DNA from: Streptosporangium pseudovulgare
GTDB taxonomy: Bacteria; Actinomycetota; Actinomycetes; Streptosporangiales; Streptosporangiaceae
Length of the DNA: 47,144 nucleotides
Direction of reading: 5' to 3'
Assembly: GCF_014648055.1 (NCBI RefSeq)
Contig: NZ_BMQJ01000026.1
Location: 1 to 47,144 of the forward strand
Positions 23,574 through 31,318 of the stretch are shown piece by piece. Numbering within the stretch: the first letter of the stretch is position 1; the number at the start of each line of letters is the position of its first letter. The translations under genes were made by a program, and so were the position numbers. The notes beneath the pieces are model-generated. The model was not told the DNA's origin, made no database searches, and saw nothing but the letters and a program-made list of their open reading frames with translations.

Positions 23574-23678
23574 TCACATCCTGCGGATCCGCATGTAGCG
23601 CTTGAGGTCGGGGATCGACTGGTAGACCAGCACCCCGATCCCCACCAGGACGGCTCCGACGAACAGGCGTCTCAACAC
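23574..23678 (-). CDS. 34-aa membrane peptide (DUF6893-like)
   Basis: GTG at 23678 has GGAGGAG in front and opens a 34-codon frame: VLRRLFVGAVLVGIGVLVYQ, then SIPDLKRY and MRIRRM. It is one transmembrane helix followed by a basic tail, matching the DUF6893 small proteins of actinomycetes as I recall them. It lies inside the hydrogenase operon between the maturation protease and hypA. A membrane-docking role for the hydrogenase or its electron acceptor is an inference from position only. Confidence 0.75.
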   Translation of the reverse strand: MLRRLFVGAVLVGIGVLVYQSIPDLKRYMRIRRM

Positions 23679-23700
23679 GGTCTCTCCTCCTTACGGCCGG

Positions 23701-24192
23701 CTACGGCGAGGGGGCGCTCGCGGGTGCCGCGGCCATCTCCTGATGGACCAGGTCGGCGACCAGGTCCGCGGCCGCGCCGACGGCCGCGGCCACCGGCGGG
23801 CTCAGTTCCATGCCGGGCGACAGGTCGGCGGGCTCGCACCCGACGAGCAGCACCCGTCCGGTCCCGCCGCCGAGCGCGCCGGCCAGGGCCAGCACGGTCT
23901 CCGGGGTCATGTCGTGGGCGTCGAGGACCGGCCCGGACACCTCGCCGGGCGTCGGTTCCAGGACGTACAGCGTGCCGGGCGGGCCGCCGCGGGCCACGGC
24001 GTCGATGAGGATCGCGGTGTCGTGGCCGCCGCCGGTGAGCTCGTAGGCGAGGTGGACGCCGCGGATGCCGAAGTCGGCCACCGAGACCCCGGCGGGCAGG
24101 TCGCGTTCCGCCAGGCGCCCGGCCACCGCGACGCCGAACCCGTCGTCGCCGAGGAAGACGTTCCCGACGCCCGCGACGAGGATGCCGCTCAT
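23701..24192 (-). CDS. Hydrogenase maturation protease
   Basis: This 163-aa endopeptidase of the HyaD/HybD/HoxW family trims the C-terminus of the large subunit after nickel insertion. It shows VAGVGNVFLGDDGFG with the metal-binding Asp, FGIRGVHLAYEL and LIDAVARGGPPGTLYVLEP, then the His of LDAHDMTPETVL and VGCEP. The Ala/Pro tail is not conserved in the family. The start overlaps the stop of the 612-aa protein gene by ATGA. Its substrate must be the large subunit at 28282-30087, which keeps a C-terminal extension. Confidence 0.92.
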   Translation of the reverse strand: MSGILVAGVGNVFLGDDGFGVAVAGRLAERDLPAGVSVADFGIRGVHLAYELTGGGHDTAILIDAVARGGPPGTLYVLEPTPGEVSGPVLDAHDMTPETVLALAGALGGGTGRVLLVGCEPADLSPGMELSPPVAAAVGAAADLVADLVHQEMAAAPASAPSP

Positions 24193-26027
24193 GGGGCGTC
24201 CCGCCTCTCCGGCGCCTCCCTCGGGTTCCCCATATCCCTCATGTCCCTCGGGTCCCTTGGGTCCCTGGCGTCCGTCCCGGTGCCGGAGCCGTCCGGGTCG
24301 CCGGGCCCGCTCGGCATCCCTCCGGAGACGCCGGGGCCCGCCGTGTCGTCCGCCGGGCCGGCGGCGTCGAGCGGTTCGACCTCGTCGGGGGCGAAGTAGA
24401 GGAAGCGGCCGTGGGAGCGGTGCAGGTCGGCGCCGGGGTCCTCATCCAGGGTGACCGCCAGGTGGCGCGCCCCGTCGAGGTCGGTGAGCACGGCCTCCAC
24501 CCGGGCGGTCCGGCCGGACAGGAACATGTCGTGGGCGTCGGCGCGCCGCCTGCCGGGCGCCAGCCGGACCCGGCTGCCCCTGGCGACCTCCACCCCGGCG
24601 ACGGACACGGCGTCGGTCTCCGGTGAGGAGCCGGGCCCGGCCGCGAGATCGCTCCAGAAGGCGTCCCCGGGTCCGTCCCAGGGCGCGGCGCCGGGATTCG
24701 CGACGCCGGGCGTGGGGTCCGGCGGAGGCGTCGCGTCCCGGGGCCGGAGGCCGCCCGGGGACCCGTCGTCCGGACCGGTGCCGCCCTCGGACACGTCGTC
24801 CCACGGCGCGGCGCCGGCGTCGGACACGTCGTCCCACGGCGCGGCGCCGGCGTCGGCCGCCGAACCCCAGCGGGGCGCGGTGCCGCCGCGGGCGGGTGTC
24901 TCCAGGTGGCGGATCGCGCCGTGCAGCCGTTCGGCCAGCTCGGGCGGCAGGGTCGCCACCATGTCGAGGAGCCGGGCCGCCCGGGGGTCGGTCGCGCGGG
25001 CCTGCCGCCGCTCCTCCTCGGTGAGGGTGAGCGTGCGCAGGTGCAGCATCTCGTCGATCTCGGTGGCGTCGAACATGTCGCCCGGGCTCTCCGGGGCGGT
25101 CTCCGGGTAGTCGTAGAGGATGATCGGCGACGACAGCAGCACGTCGCGGTGGCCGGGCTCGCCGACGAGGACGGGCCAGGTGCGCTCGTTACGGCAGGTC
25201 TCGGCGGCGGGCCGGGCCCATTCGGGCGGGTCGAGCAGGGAGACGAACGCGCCGCCGGTCACCCCGATGATCAGGTGGGCCGAGATCAGCGAGCGGCGCA
25301 GCGCCTGCTCGCGGGTGGCGTCCGGATCGTCCCAGCCGGTGACGTTCTCCACCCGCACGCGCAGCCGGACGAGGTCGTACGGCCCCGCCACCCGTTCGGC
25401 GCGGGCCCGCACGACGGCGTGCAGCGGCAGGTGCTCGCGGACGACGCGGCCCCGGGCCCGGCCGGACGGCCCGGTGATCGCCTCGACGGACCGGTCCCCG
25501 GGCAGGCGCACGTCGGCGGCGCGTTCGCCGTCGAGCAGTTCGGCGACGGGGAAGGCCACCTCCGTCTCGCGCTCGGTGGCCTCCTCGAAGGACAGGTAGG
25601 TCGTCGCCCCGCCCGGAGCCCCGGTACCCGCCGTCCCCGGGCCCGCCTCCCGGCCCGTCTCCCCGGCCGTCCCCGGGCTCGGAACCCCGTCCGCCGCACC
25701 GGTTCCCGGCCCGGCCGGTCCGGCCGTCTCGACGGTCAGTTCGGCGACGGGCCGGTGGCCGCCGTCCTCGGCCCGTTCGACGAGGCGGGTCCTGACGTGC
25801 AGGAACCGCAGCCGCAGCCGTACCTCGGCGTCGTCGGCGCGTTCCAGCAGGCACTCGGTCACGCTGGAGGAGTGCTCGCAGGTGGTGTCGAACCCCGGCG
25901 GCACGAGCACCCCGAACTGCCAGCGCACCCGGTTCTTGGCGGCCGACGCCCGGTAGGGGTAGAGCAGGTAGCCCTCGTACAGCACCGCGTCGGCGACCCG
26001 GCGGGCGATCTCCATGGGAGCGGTCAT
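24189..26027 (-). CDS. Large hydrogenase-operon protein of unknown function
   Basis: This 612-aa soluble protein begins APMEIARRVADAVLYEGYLL and YPYRASAAKNRVRWQFG. It has a core with CEHSSSVTECLLE, ISAHLIIGVTGGAFVSLLDP and SSPIILYDYPETAPESPGDM, then DATEIDEMLHLRTLTLTEEE. A C-terminal part resembles a small beta domain (VSVAGVEVARGSRVRLAPG, RTARVEAVLTDLDG, GRFLYFAPDEVEPL). Similar large proteins accompany actinobacterial group 1h hydrogenases; the function is not known to me. Two linkers are repeat-built: a 33-base repeat giving DAGAAPWDDVS twice and a C-terminal RDP/RDM run. It is coupled at both ends by ATGA. Confidence 0.8.
   Translation of the reverse strand: MTAPMEIARRVADAVLYEGYLLYPYRASAAKNRVRWQFGVLVPPGFDTTCEHSSSVTECLLERADDAEVRLRLRFLHVRTRLVERAEDGGHRPVAELTVETAGPAGPGTGAADGVPSPGTAGETGREAGPGTAGTGAPGGATTYLSFEEATERETEVAFPVAELLDGERAADVRLPGDRSVEAITGPSGRARGRVVREHLPLHAVVRARAERVAGPYDLVRLRVRVENVTGWDDPDATREQALRRSLISAHLIIGVTGGAFVSLLDPPEWARPAAETCRNERTWPVLVGEPGHRDVLLSSPIILYDYPETAPESPGDMFDATEIDEMLHLRTLTLTEEERRQARATDPRAARLLDMVATLPPELAERLHGAIRHLETPARGGTAPRWGSAADAGAAPWDDVSDAGAAPWDDVSEGGTGPDDGSPGGLRPRDATPPPDPTPGVANPGAAPWDGPGDAFWSDLAAGPGSSPETDAVSVAGVEVARGSRVRLAPGRRRADAHDMFLSGRTARVEAVLTDLDGARHLAVTLDEDPGADLHRSHGRFLYFAPDEVEPLDAAGPADDTAGPGVSGGMPSGPGDPDGSGTGTDARDPRDPRDMRDMGNPREAPERRDAP
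24217..24270 (-). repeat. 9-bp tandem repeats in the C-terminal codons of the 612-aa protein
   Basis: Six in-frame 9-base units (TCCCTCGGG, TTCCCCATA, TCCCTCATG and so on) encode an RDP/RDM three-residue repeat at the very end of the protein. Confidence 0.65.
24788..24853 (-). repeat. Two exact 33-bp tandem repeats inside the 612-aa protein gene
   Basis: Two 33-base units at 24788-24820 and 24821-24853 are identical and encode the 11-residue DAGAAPWDDVS twice. A partial third copy follows on the higher-coordinate side, and a related APWD element recurs at about 24680. Exact identity suggests a recent duplication. Confidence 0.85.
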
Positions 26028-26656
26028 CGCCGGCTCTCCTCCAGCAGTAGTTCCACGGCCTCGTCCCAGGTGGCCAGGGCGCGTTCGGCCTTGAGGCGGC
26101 GCAGGGCCCGCAGCGTGCCGCGGTTCAGCCGCAGCCATCCGCTGTCCGGGAAGTAGCGGTCCATCAGCTCCCGCCACACCCCGACCGGCAGCCGGTGGCG
26201 GGCCTCCCGGTGCCAGGGGATCTGGGTCACCGAGAAGCCGTTCCCGGCGCGGGCGAAGACCGTGCCGCCGAACAGCAGGATCAGCGGGATCTCGCCGTCC
26301 TCCAGCGCGGCGAAGTACTTGCCCGCGGCCACCTCCAGGTCGTAGCTGCAGGGCACGGGCAGGTCGATCTCGGTGACGCCGCGGAAGGCGGGGACGGTGG
26401 CCGAGACGGTCGCGAAGTGCAGGGGCTTGAGCGTGTCGCCCCACCGGGACGGGTCGCCGAACAGGTCGCCGAGCAGCTCCGCCTCCGCGGGGCCGTACCG
26501 CCGCAGGTGCGGTTCCACCCGGATCTGGCACCGCAGCAGTACGGCGTGCACCCCGGCGGACGACGGCTCGGTGACGCGCAGCCGGAAGACCAGCGTCGGG
26601 AAGGCCGCGTACGGCTCGGCCCGCGCGCCCAGACAGGTGAAGGCGATCTCATCCAT
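26024..26656 (-). CDS. DUF6084-family protein of the hydrogenase operon
   Basis: This 210-aa soluble protein opens with DEIAFTCLGARAEPYAAFPT and continues with LRCQIRVEPHLRRYGPAE, LFGDPSRWGDTLKPLHFA, VPCSYDLEVAAGKYFAAL, LLFGGTVFA and WHREARHRLPVGVWREL. I recognise it as the DUF6084 type found next to actinobacterial uptake hydrogenases; no catalytic motif stands out. The start overlaps the DUF5947 gene by eight bases and the stop overlaps the next gene by ATGA. It probably acts with the 612-aa protein, since the two keep adjacent overlapping reading frames. Confidence 0.85.
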   Translation of the reverse strand: MDEIAFTCLGARAEPYAAFPTLVFRLRVTEPSSAGVHAVLLRCQIRVEPHLRRYGPAEAELLGDLFGDPSRWGDTLKPLHFATVSATVPAFRGVTEIDLPVPCSYDLEVAAGKYFAALEDGEIPLILLFGGTVFARAGNGFSVTQIPWHREARHRLPVGVWRELMDRYFPDSGWLRLNRGTLRALRRLKAERALATWDEAVELLLEESRR

Positions 26657-27623
26657 GACCGCCCCCGTGTGTCTCCGGGGCGCCGCGGCCGTCCCCGCCC
26701 GGTGAGGGGGCGCCACGGCCGTCCTCACCGGATGGCGGGACACCGGGGTCGTCCCCGCCGGGTGACGGACCGCCACGGTCACCCGCACCGGCTCCCGGGA
26801 CTCCCCCGCCTTCGCCGGAGACCATGCCGTGACGGGGTGGCAGGGTGCCGGGCGGCGGGACCACGGGCGGCAGCACCCCGGGCGGCGGGGCCCCCGGGGC
26901 GGGTGTCCCCGGACCGCCCGGCGCCCCGGGCCTCCCGGGCGTGCCGGGGTCTCCGGGCGCGCCCGGCGGGTATGCGGGGCCGTCCGGCGGGTACGCGGGG
27001 CCGTCCGGCCACGGAACCCGGCGGCCGCGGCGGCGCAGGTCGGCGAAGAAGCCGTCGATGGCCCGCCAGACCTCCGGGCCGCCGTCGAAGCCCTTCCAGT
27101 GCAGCCGCACCAGGCCCACCAGGCGGTAGCAGGCGTCGATCGGCGCCAGGTGGCAGGCGAAGCCGCCCTCCGGACGGCGGTCCACCAGCAGCGCCTCGAC
27201 GTCGGGCAGCACGCCGGCCATCGCCGGGCAGGCCGACAGGACCCGTTCCCAGGTGTCGTGCGGCAGCAGGGACTCGGTGGCCCCGGCGGGGCTGGGGTAG
27301 CAGGCGACGATCCGGCCGAGCGCTGAGTTGCGGAAGAAGAACGCGGTGCGCACCGGGATCCGCATCTCCTCCCAGTCGGCCTCGGTCAGGGGGAACGAGG
27401 GCGCGTGCAGGTGGCGGCGCGGCACCCCCCGGTAGCGCCGCCGCGAGTCGCCGTCGTGGGAGAACAGCAGGTGGCAGCCGGCGCAGGAGCACAGCAGCGC
27501 CCGGGTCTCCAGGTTCACCACGTGCCCGTGGTCCTCCCCGGCCGCCTCGCCGCACAGCTCGCACCGGGTCGCGGTCCCGGTGTCCCGCGTCCGGAACCGG
27601 CGCAGCCCGGTGGCCGCCGTCAT
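26649..27623 (-). CDS. DUF5947-family cysteine-rich protein of the hydrogenase operon
   Basis: The 324-aa protein has a metal-site-like N-terminus: RCELCGEAAGEDHGHVVNLE followed by LLCSCAGCHLLF, which gives CxxC and CxCxxC with nearby His residues. It may bind zinc or an Fe-S centre. A conserved middle domain follows (FPLTEADWEEMRIPVRTAFF, YPSPAGATESLL, DVEALLVDR and HLAPIDACYRLVGL). The final 115 residues are Gly/Pro repeats and look like a recent expansion. It is coupled to the NifU-like gene by ATGA. A role in electron transfer or assembly is possible but unproven. Confidence 0.83.
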   Translation of the reverse strand: MTAATGLRRFRTRDTGTATRCELCGEAAGEDHGHVVNLETRALLCSCAGCHLLFSHDGDSRRRYRGVPRRHLHAPSFPLTEADWEEMRIPVRTAFFFRNSALGRIVACYPSPAGATESLLPHDTWERVLSACPAMAGVLPDVEALLVDRRPEGGFACHLAPIDACYRLVGLVRLHWKGFDGGPEVWRAIDGFFADLRRRGRRVPWPDGPAYPPDGPAYPPGAPGDPGTPGRPGAPGGPGTPAPGAPPPGVLPPVVPPPGTLPPRHGMVSGEGGGVPGAGAGDRGGPSPGGDDPGVPPSGEDGRGAPSPGGDGRGAPETHGGGHG

Positions 27624-28285
27624 GGCGTTCCCCCGCCCGCGGCGGCCGGGCGGCGGCCGATCTGCAGCAGGGGCGACCGGCCCGCCGCCGGGCCGCCTGC
27701 CTCGGTGATCTCGACGCGCGCCGCCTCCGGCACTGCCCGCGTCACGGCGTCCTCCACGGTGCGCAGCAGGGCGCGCCGGGAGGAGGGGCAGCCGTGACCG
27801 GCGCCCGTCAGGCGGAGCCGTACGACGCCCGTCTCGTCCACGCCGAGCAGCTCGGCCTTCTCCTCGCGGCCGGCCAGGGCCCGCTCCACGGCGACGGCGG
27901 CGCGTTCGGCGGCGCCGAGCGGGTGCAGGTCGTGCAGGATGAGCAGGCCGGAGACGAGGTCGTCGCCGGTCAGACGGTGCAGCACGTCGGCGGCCCCGGC
28001 CTCCACGACGGCCTCGACGACGCGTTCCAGGCCGGCGCCGTACAGCTCGACGAGGGCGCGGACGAGCTCCTCGGCCCTGGCGCGCGTCGCGGGGTCGGCG
28101 TGCGCGCCGAGGTCGGTGAGCAGCGCCTCGACGCGCTCACCGGCCGCCTGGACCTCCCGCCCCCGGGACCCGCCCGCCCGGACGTCACGGGCTCCGGGCC
28201 CGCCCGCCCGGACGTCGCGGGCGGCGGGCCCGTCGGCGAGCGGTCCCGCCCCGGGCCGCCGCCCGGTGGCCGCCGGGCCGGTCAT
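27620..28285 (-). CDS. NifU-like protein of the hydrogenase operon
   Basis: This 221-aa protein carries a NifU C-terminal-type domain near residues 150-200 (VRLRLTGAGHGCPSSRRALL, then VEDAVTRAVPEAARVEI). In NifU this segment has GACxxCPSS, and both Cys hold a cluster. Here the first Cys is Gly, and the protein has only one Cys in all. An Ala/Gly/Arg-rich leader with repeated RDVRAGG comes first, then a helical part (HADPATRARAEELVRALVEL, LHRLTGDDLVSGLLILHDLHP). It sits directly after the large subunit gene, overlapping by ATGA. Confidence 0.85.
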   Translation of the reverse strand: MTGPAATGRRPGAGPLADGPAARDVRAGGPGARDVRAGGSRGREVQAAGERVEALLTDLGAHADPATRARAEELVRALVELYGAGLERVVEAVVEAGAADVLHRLTGDDLVSGLLILHDLHPLGAAERAAVAVERALAGREEKAELLGVDETGVVRLRLTGAGHGCPSSRRALLRTVEDAVTRAVPEAARVEITEAGGPAAGRSPLLQIGRRPAAAGGGTP

Positions 28286-30087
28286 GCCGGGCCGAAGGCG
28301 TGCGGGCTGTGCAGCTTGCGCAGCTCCTTGCCGCCGCCGAGGTACATGTGGACCCCGCACGGCAGGCACGGGTCGAAGCTGCGTACGGTGCGCATGATGT
28401 CGATGCCCTTGAAGTTCTCCGGCGGGTTCTCCTCGAAGATCGGGGTGTTCTGCACCGCGTCCTCGTACGGGCCGGGCGTGCCGTAGGGGTCGCGGACGCT
28501 GGCGTTCCACGGGGTGGGCGGGTAGGGGTGGTAGTTGGCGATCTTGCCGTTCCTGATCACCATGTGGTGCGACAGCAACCCCCGGACCGCCTCGGTGAAC
28601 CCGCAGCTGATCGCCTCCTCCGGCACTTCGAAGGGCGCCCAGGTCTGGGTGCGCCCGGCACGGACCTCGGCCAGGCCCTGCTCGGCGAAGTGCAGCGCGC
28701 AGGCCGCCGCGTACGCCTGGAAGTAGGAGCGGGCCCGGTTGCGCTCCAGCGCGTTGGACAGCGGCTGCCCGTCGTGGGTGGGGATGGTCCACTCCAGCGT
28801 CTTCTCCGGGCGGGTGGCGGTCTTCGGCAGGTTGATCTGCACGCTGTGGCCGGTGGCCTTGACGTAGCCGATGTCCACCCGCCCGGACAGGGCGGTGGAC
28901 CACAGGCGGGCGAGGGGGCCGCCGCCGGTGTCCAGCGGGAGCATGTCGGCGCCGTCGAACCAGCGCGGCGACATCACCCAGCTGTACTTGCCGGTGAAGT
29001 CGCGTTTCTGCGGGTGGGGGATGGTGTGCTGGTTCCACGGGTGCCGGATGTCGACGGGGTTGCCCAGCGGGTCGTGGGTGACGAACGGCTCCTGCCCGGC
29101 CCAGTCGTCGTAGTAGGAGCTGCCCAGCAGGATGCGGATGCCGAGGTTGATGTCGACGAGGTCGTTGGTGACCAGACGGCCGTCCACGATCACGCCGGGG
29201 GTGACGAACATCCGCCGGCCCCAGTCGCTCATGGTGCGGTAGTCGAAGTCGCAGTGCTCGGGGTCGTTGAAGCTGCCCCAGCAGCCGAGCAGCACCCGGC
29301 GGCGGCCCACCTCCTCGTAGCCGGGCAGCGCCTGGTAGAAGAAGTCGAACAGGTCGTCGTGCATGGGCACGACCCGTTTGAGGAACTCGACGTAGCGCAT
29401 CAGCCGGGTGAGGTAGTCGGTGAACAGCTGCACGGTGGCGACCGTGCCGACCCCGCCGGGATACAGGGTGGAGGGGTGCACGTGCCTGCCCTCCATCAGG
29501 CAGAACATCTCCCGGGTGACCCGGCTCATGGCCAGGGCCTCGCGGTAGAACTCCCCCTCCAGCGGGTTGAGGGAGCGCATGATGTCGGCGATGGTGCGGA
29601 AGCCGTGGTCGGCGGCGTGCGGAGCCTCGGTGTTCTCGGCCAGCGCGAGCACGCCGGGGTTGGTCTCGCGCACCATCTTCTCGCAGTAGTCGACCCCCAC
29701 CAGGTTCTCCTGGTAGATGTTGTGGTCGAACATGTACTCGGCGGCCTCGCCGCAGTTGATGATCCACTCCCCCAGCGCCGGGGGGCGGGCGCCGTAGGCC
29801 ATGTTCTGGGCGTAGACCGAGCAGGTGGCGTGGTTGTCGCCGCAGATGCCGCAGATCCGGCTGGTGATGAAGTGCGCGTCGCGGGGGTCCTTGCCCTTCA
29901 TGAAGATGCTGTAGCCGCGGAAGATCGACGAGGTGCTGTAGCACTCGGCGACCTCCCGGTTGGCGAAGTCGATCTTGCAGTAGATGCCGAGGCTGCCCAC
30001 GATCCGGGTGATCGGGTCCCACGACATCTCCACCAGCTCCCGGCCGCCGGGCGGCGCGGTCTCCTCCGTCTTGGGTGAGGTCTTCAT
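28282..30087 (-). CDS. hhyL: [NiFe] hydrogenase large subunit, group 1h type
   Basis: The 601-aa catalytic subunit splits H2 at the NiFe centre. Nickel ligands are in ITSRICGICGDNHATCS near residue 75 and in DPCLPCGVH near the C-terminus. A 21-residue tail (MYLGGGKELRKLHSPHAFGP and one Ala) remains for the maturation protease to remove. Further family marks are PITRIVGSLGIYCKIDFANR, HVHPSTLYPGGVGT and KYSWVMSPRWFDG. The small-subunit-like neighbours and accessory genes match high-affinity H2-scavenging enzymes of soil actinobacteria. The start at 30087 lies two bases after the small subunit stop. Confidence 0.95.
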   Translation of the reverse strand: MKTSPKTEETAPPGGRELVEMSWDPITRIVGSLGIYCKIDFANREVAECYSTSSIFRGYSIFMKGKDPRDAHFITSRICGICGDNHATCSVYAQNMAYGARPPALGEWIINCGEAAEYMFDHNIYQENLVGVDYCEKMVRETNPGVLALAENTEAPHAADHGFRTIADIMRSLNPLEGEFYREALAMSRVTREMFCLMEGRHVHPSTLYPGGVGTVATVQLFTDYLTRLMRYVEFLKRVVPMHDDLFDFFYQALPGYEEVGRRRVLLGCWGSFNDPEHCDFDYRTMSDWGRRMFVTPGVIVDGRLVTNDLVDINLGIRILLGSSYYDDWAGQEPFVTHDPLGNPVDIRHPWNQHTIPHPQKRDFTGKYSWVMSPRWFDGADMLPLDTGGGPLARLWSTALSGRVDIGYVKATGHSVQINLPKTATRPEKTLEWTIPTHDGQPLSNALERNRARSYFQAYAAACALHFAEQGLAEVRAGRTQTWAPFEVPEEAISCGFTEAVRGLLSHHMVIRNGKIANYHPYPPTPWNASVRDPYGTPGPYEDAVQNTPIFEENPPENFKGIDIMRTVRSFDPCLPCGVHMYLGGGKELRKLHSPHAFGPA

Positions 30088-30089
30088 AC

Positions 30090-31181
30090 TCAGCTCCAGG
30101 GCGCCTTGTAACCGGTGAGCAGGGCGCGGCCCTTGGTGCGCCACTTCGGTTCCTTGTCGACTGTCTTGAGGGTGATGCGGCGCAGGCCGCGCACGACGCC
30201 GCCGTAGACGCCGCTGGCCGTGGACGACACCCGCGCCCCGGGCGGTTCGTCCATGAACGGCATGAACTTGTCGGGGAAGCCGGGCATCGTGCAGGCGATG
30301 CAGATCCCGCCCACGTTGGGGCAGCCGCCGATGCCGTTCATCCAGCCGCGCTTGGGCACGTTGCACCGTACGACCGGCCCCCAGCAGCCGATCTTCACCA
30401 GGCACTCCGGCGAGCCGTACTCGGCGGTGAACTGGCCCTGCTCGTAGTAGCCGGCCCGGTCGCAGCCCTCGTGCACGGTCTGGCCGAACAGCCACGTCGG
30501 CCGCAGCGCCTCGTCCAGCGGGATCATCGGCGCCTGCCCGGTGAGCTGGTAGAGCAGGTACAGGATCGTCTCCGACAGGTTGTCCGGCTGGATCGGGCAG
30601 CCCGGCACGTTGACGATCGGCAGCCCGGCCTTGGAGCGCCAGTCCCAGCCGAGGTAGTCGGCGACGCCCATCGCGCCGGTCGGGTTGCCCGCCATGGCGT
30701 GGATGCCGCCGTAGGTGGCGCAGGTGCCGGCCGCCAGTACGGCGGTCGCCTTCGGCGCGAGGATGTCCAGCCACTCGCTGGTGGTCCGGGGCTGCCCGGT
30801 GGCCGGGTCGTTGCCGAACCCGCACCAGTAGCCCTCCTGCTTGATCGACTCGTTCGGGATGGAGCCCTCCACGACCAGCACGAACGGCTCCAGCTCGCCG
30901 CGCGCGGCCCGGAAGAACCACTCGATGAACACGTCGGAGCCCTGCATCGGCCCGGACTCGAAGTCGACCAGCGGCCAGTGCACGGCCACCTTCGGCAGGC
31001 CGGGCAGCGCCCCCAGGGCGATCTCCTCGATGCTGGGCTGCGTCGCCGCGGTCAGCGCGACCGAGTCGCCGTCGCAGCTCAGCCCGGCGTTGATCCAGAG
31101 GATGTGGACGATCGGCTCCTCCTCCGGCTGTTCCGCCGCACCCCGTTTCCCCTGCCGTTCCTGGTCCGCCGGTGCCGTCAT
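30090..31181 (-). CDS. hhyS: [NiFe] hydrogenase small subunit, group 1h type
   Basis: The 363-aa electron-transfer subunit carries three Fe-S clusters. No Tat signal or membrane anchor is present, as expected for this group. The first cluster site reads INAGLSCDGDSVALT, with CxxD where most small subunits have CxxC; group 1h enzymes are known for one Asp ligand at the proximal cluster. Later cysteines are in AAGTCATYGGI, VNVPGCPIQPDN, FGQTVHEGCDRAGYYE, CLVKIGCWGPVVRCNVP and GGCPNVGGICIACTMPGFP. The start is the ATG at 31181, overlapping a 28-codon frame by ATGA. Confidence 0.95.
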   Translation of the reverse strand: MTAPADQERQGKRGAAEQPEEEPIVHILWINAGLSCDGDSVALTAATQPSIEEIALGALPGLPKVAVHWPLVDFESGPMQGSDVFIEWFFRAARGELEPFVLVVEGSIPNESIKQEGYWCGFGNDPATGQPRTTSEWLDILAPKATAVLAAGTCATYGGIHAMAGNPTGAMGVADYLGWDWRSKAGLPIVNVPGCPIQPDNLSETILYLLYQLTGQAPMIPLDEALRPTWLFGQTVHEGCDRAGYYEQGQFTAEYGSPECLVKIGCWGPVVRCNVPKRGWMNGIGGCPNVGGICIACTMPGFPDKFMPFMDEPPGARVSSTASGVYGGVVRGLRRITLKTVDKEPKWRTKGRALLTGYKAPWS

Positions 31182-31264
31182 GCCGTCCTGCCTTCCCGGG
31201 GCTCCCCGCGCCTCGATGCCGGTGGTCGATGGTGGTGGGGGAGGTCTCGTGCGGTACGGATCAT
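31178..31264 (-). CDS. Possible 28-aa ORF directly before the small subunit gene
   Basis: ATG at 31264 follows GAGGAG with seven bases between, and the frame ends in TGA that overlaps the small subunit ATG. The peptide (MIRTARDLPHHHRPPASRRG and eight more) is basic with three adjacent His. It fills most of the 137-base gap between SIS1 and the small subunit gene. A coupling peptide is more likely than a folded protein. Confidence 0.4.
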   Translation of the reverse strand: MIRTARDLPHHHRPPASRRGEPREGRTA

Positions 31265-31318
31265 GACGCGTCTCCTCGGGCTCCTCGCGTTCCTCGTGCT
31301 CTCGTGTCCGGTTCGCCG

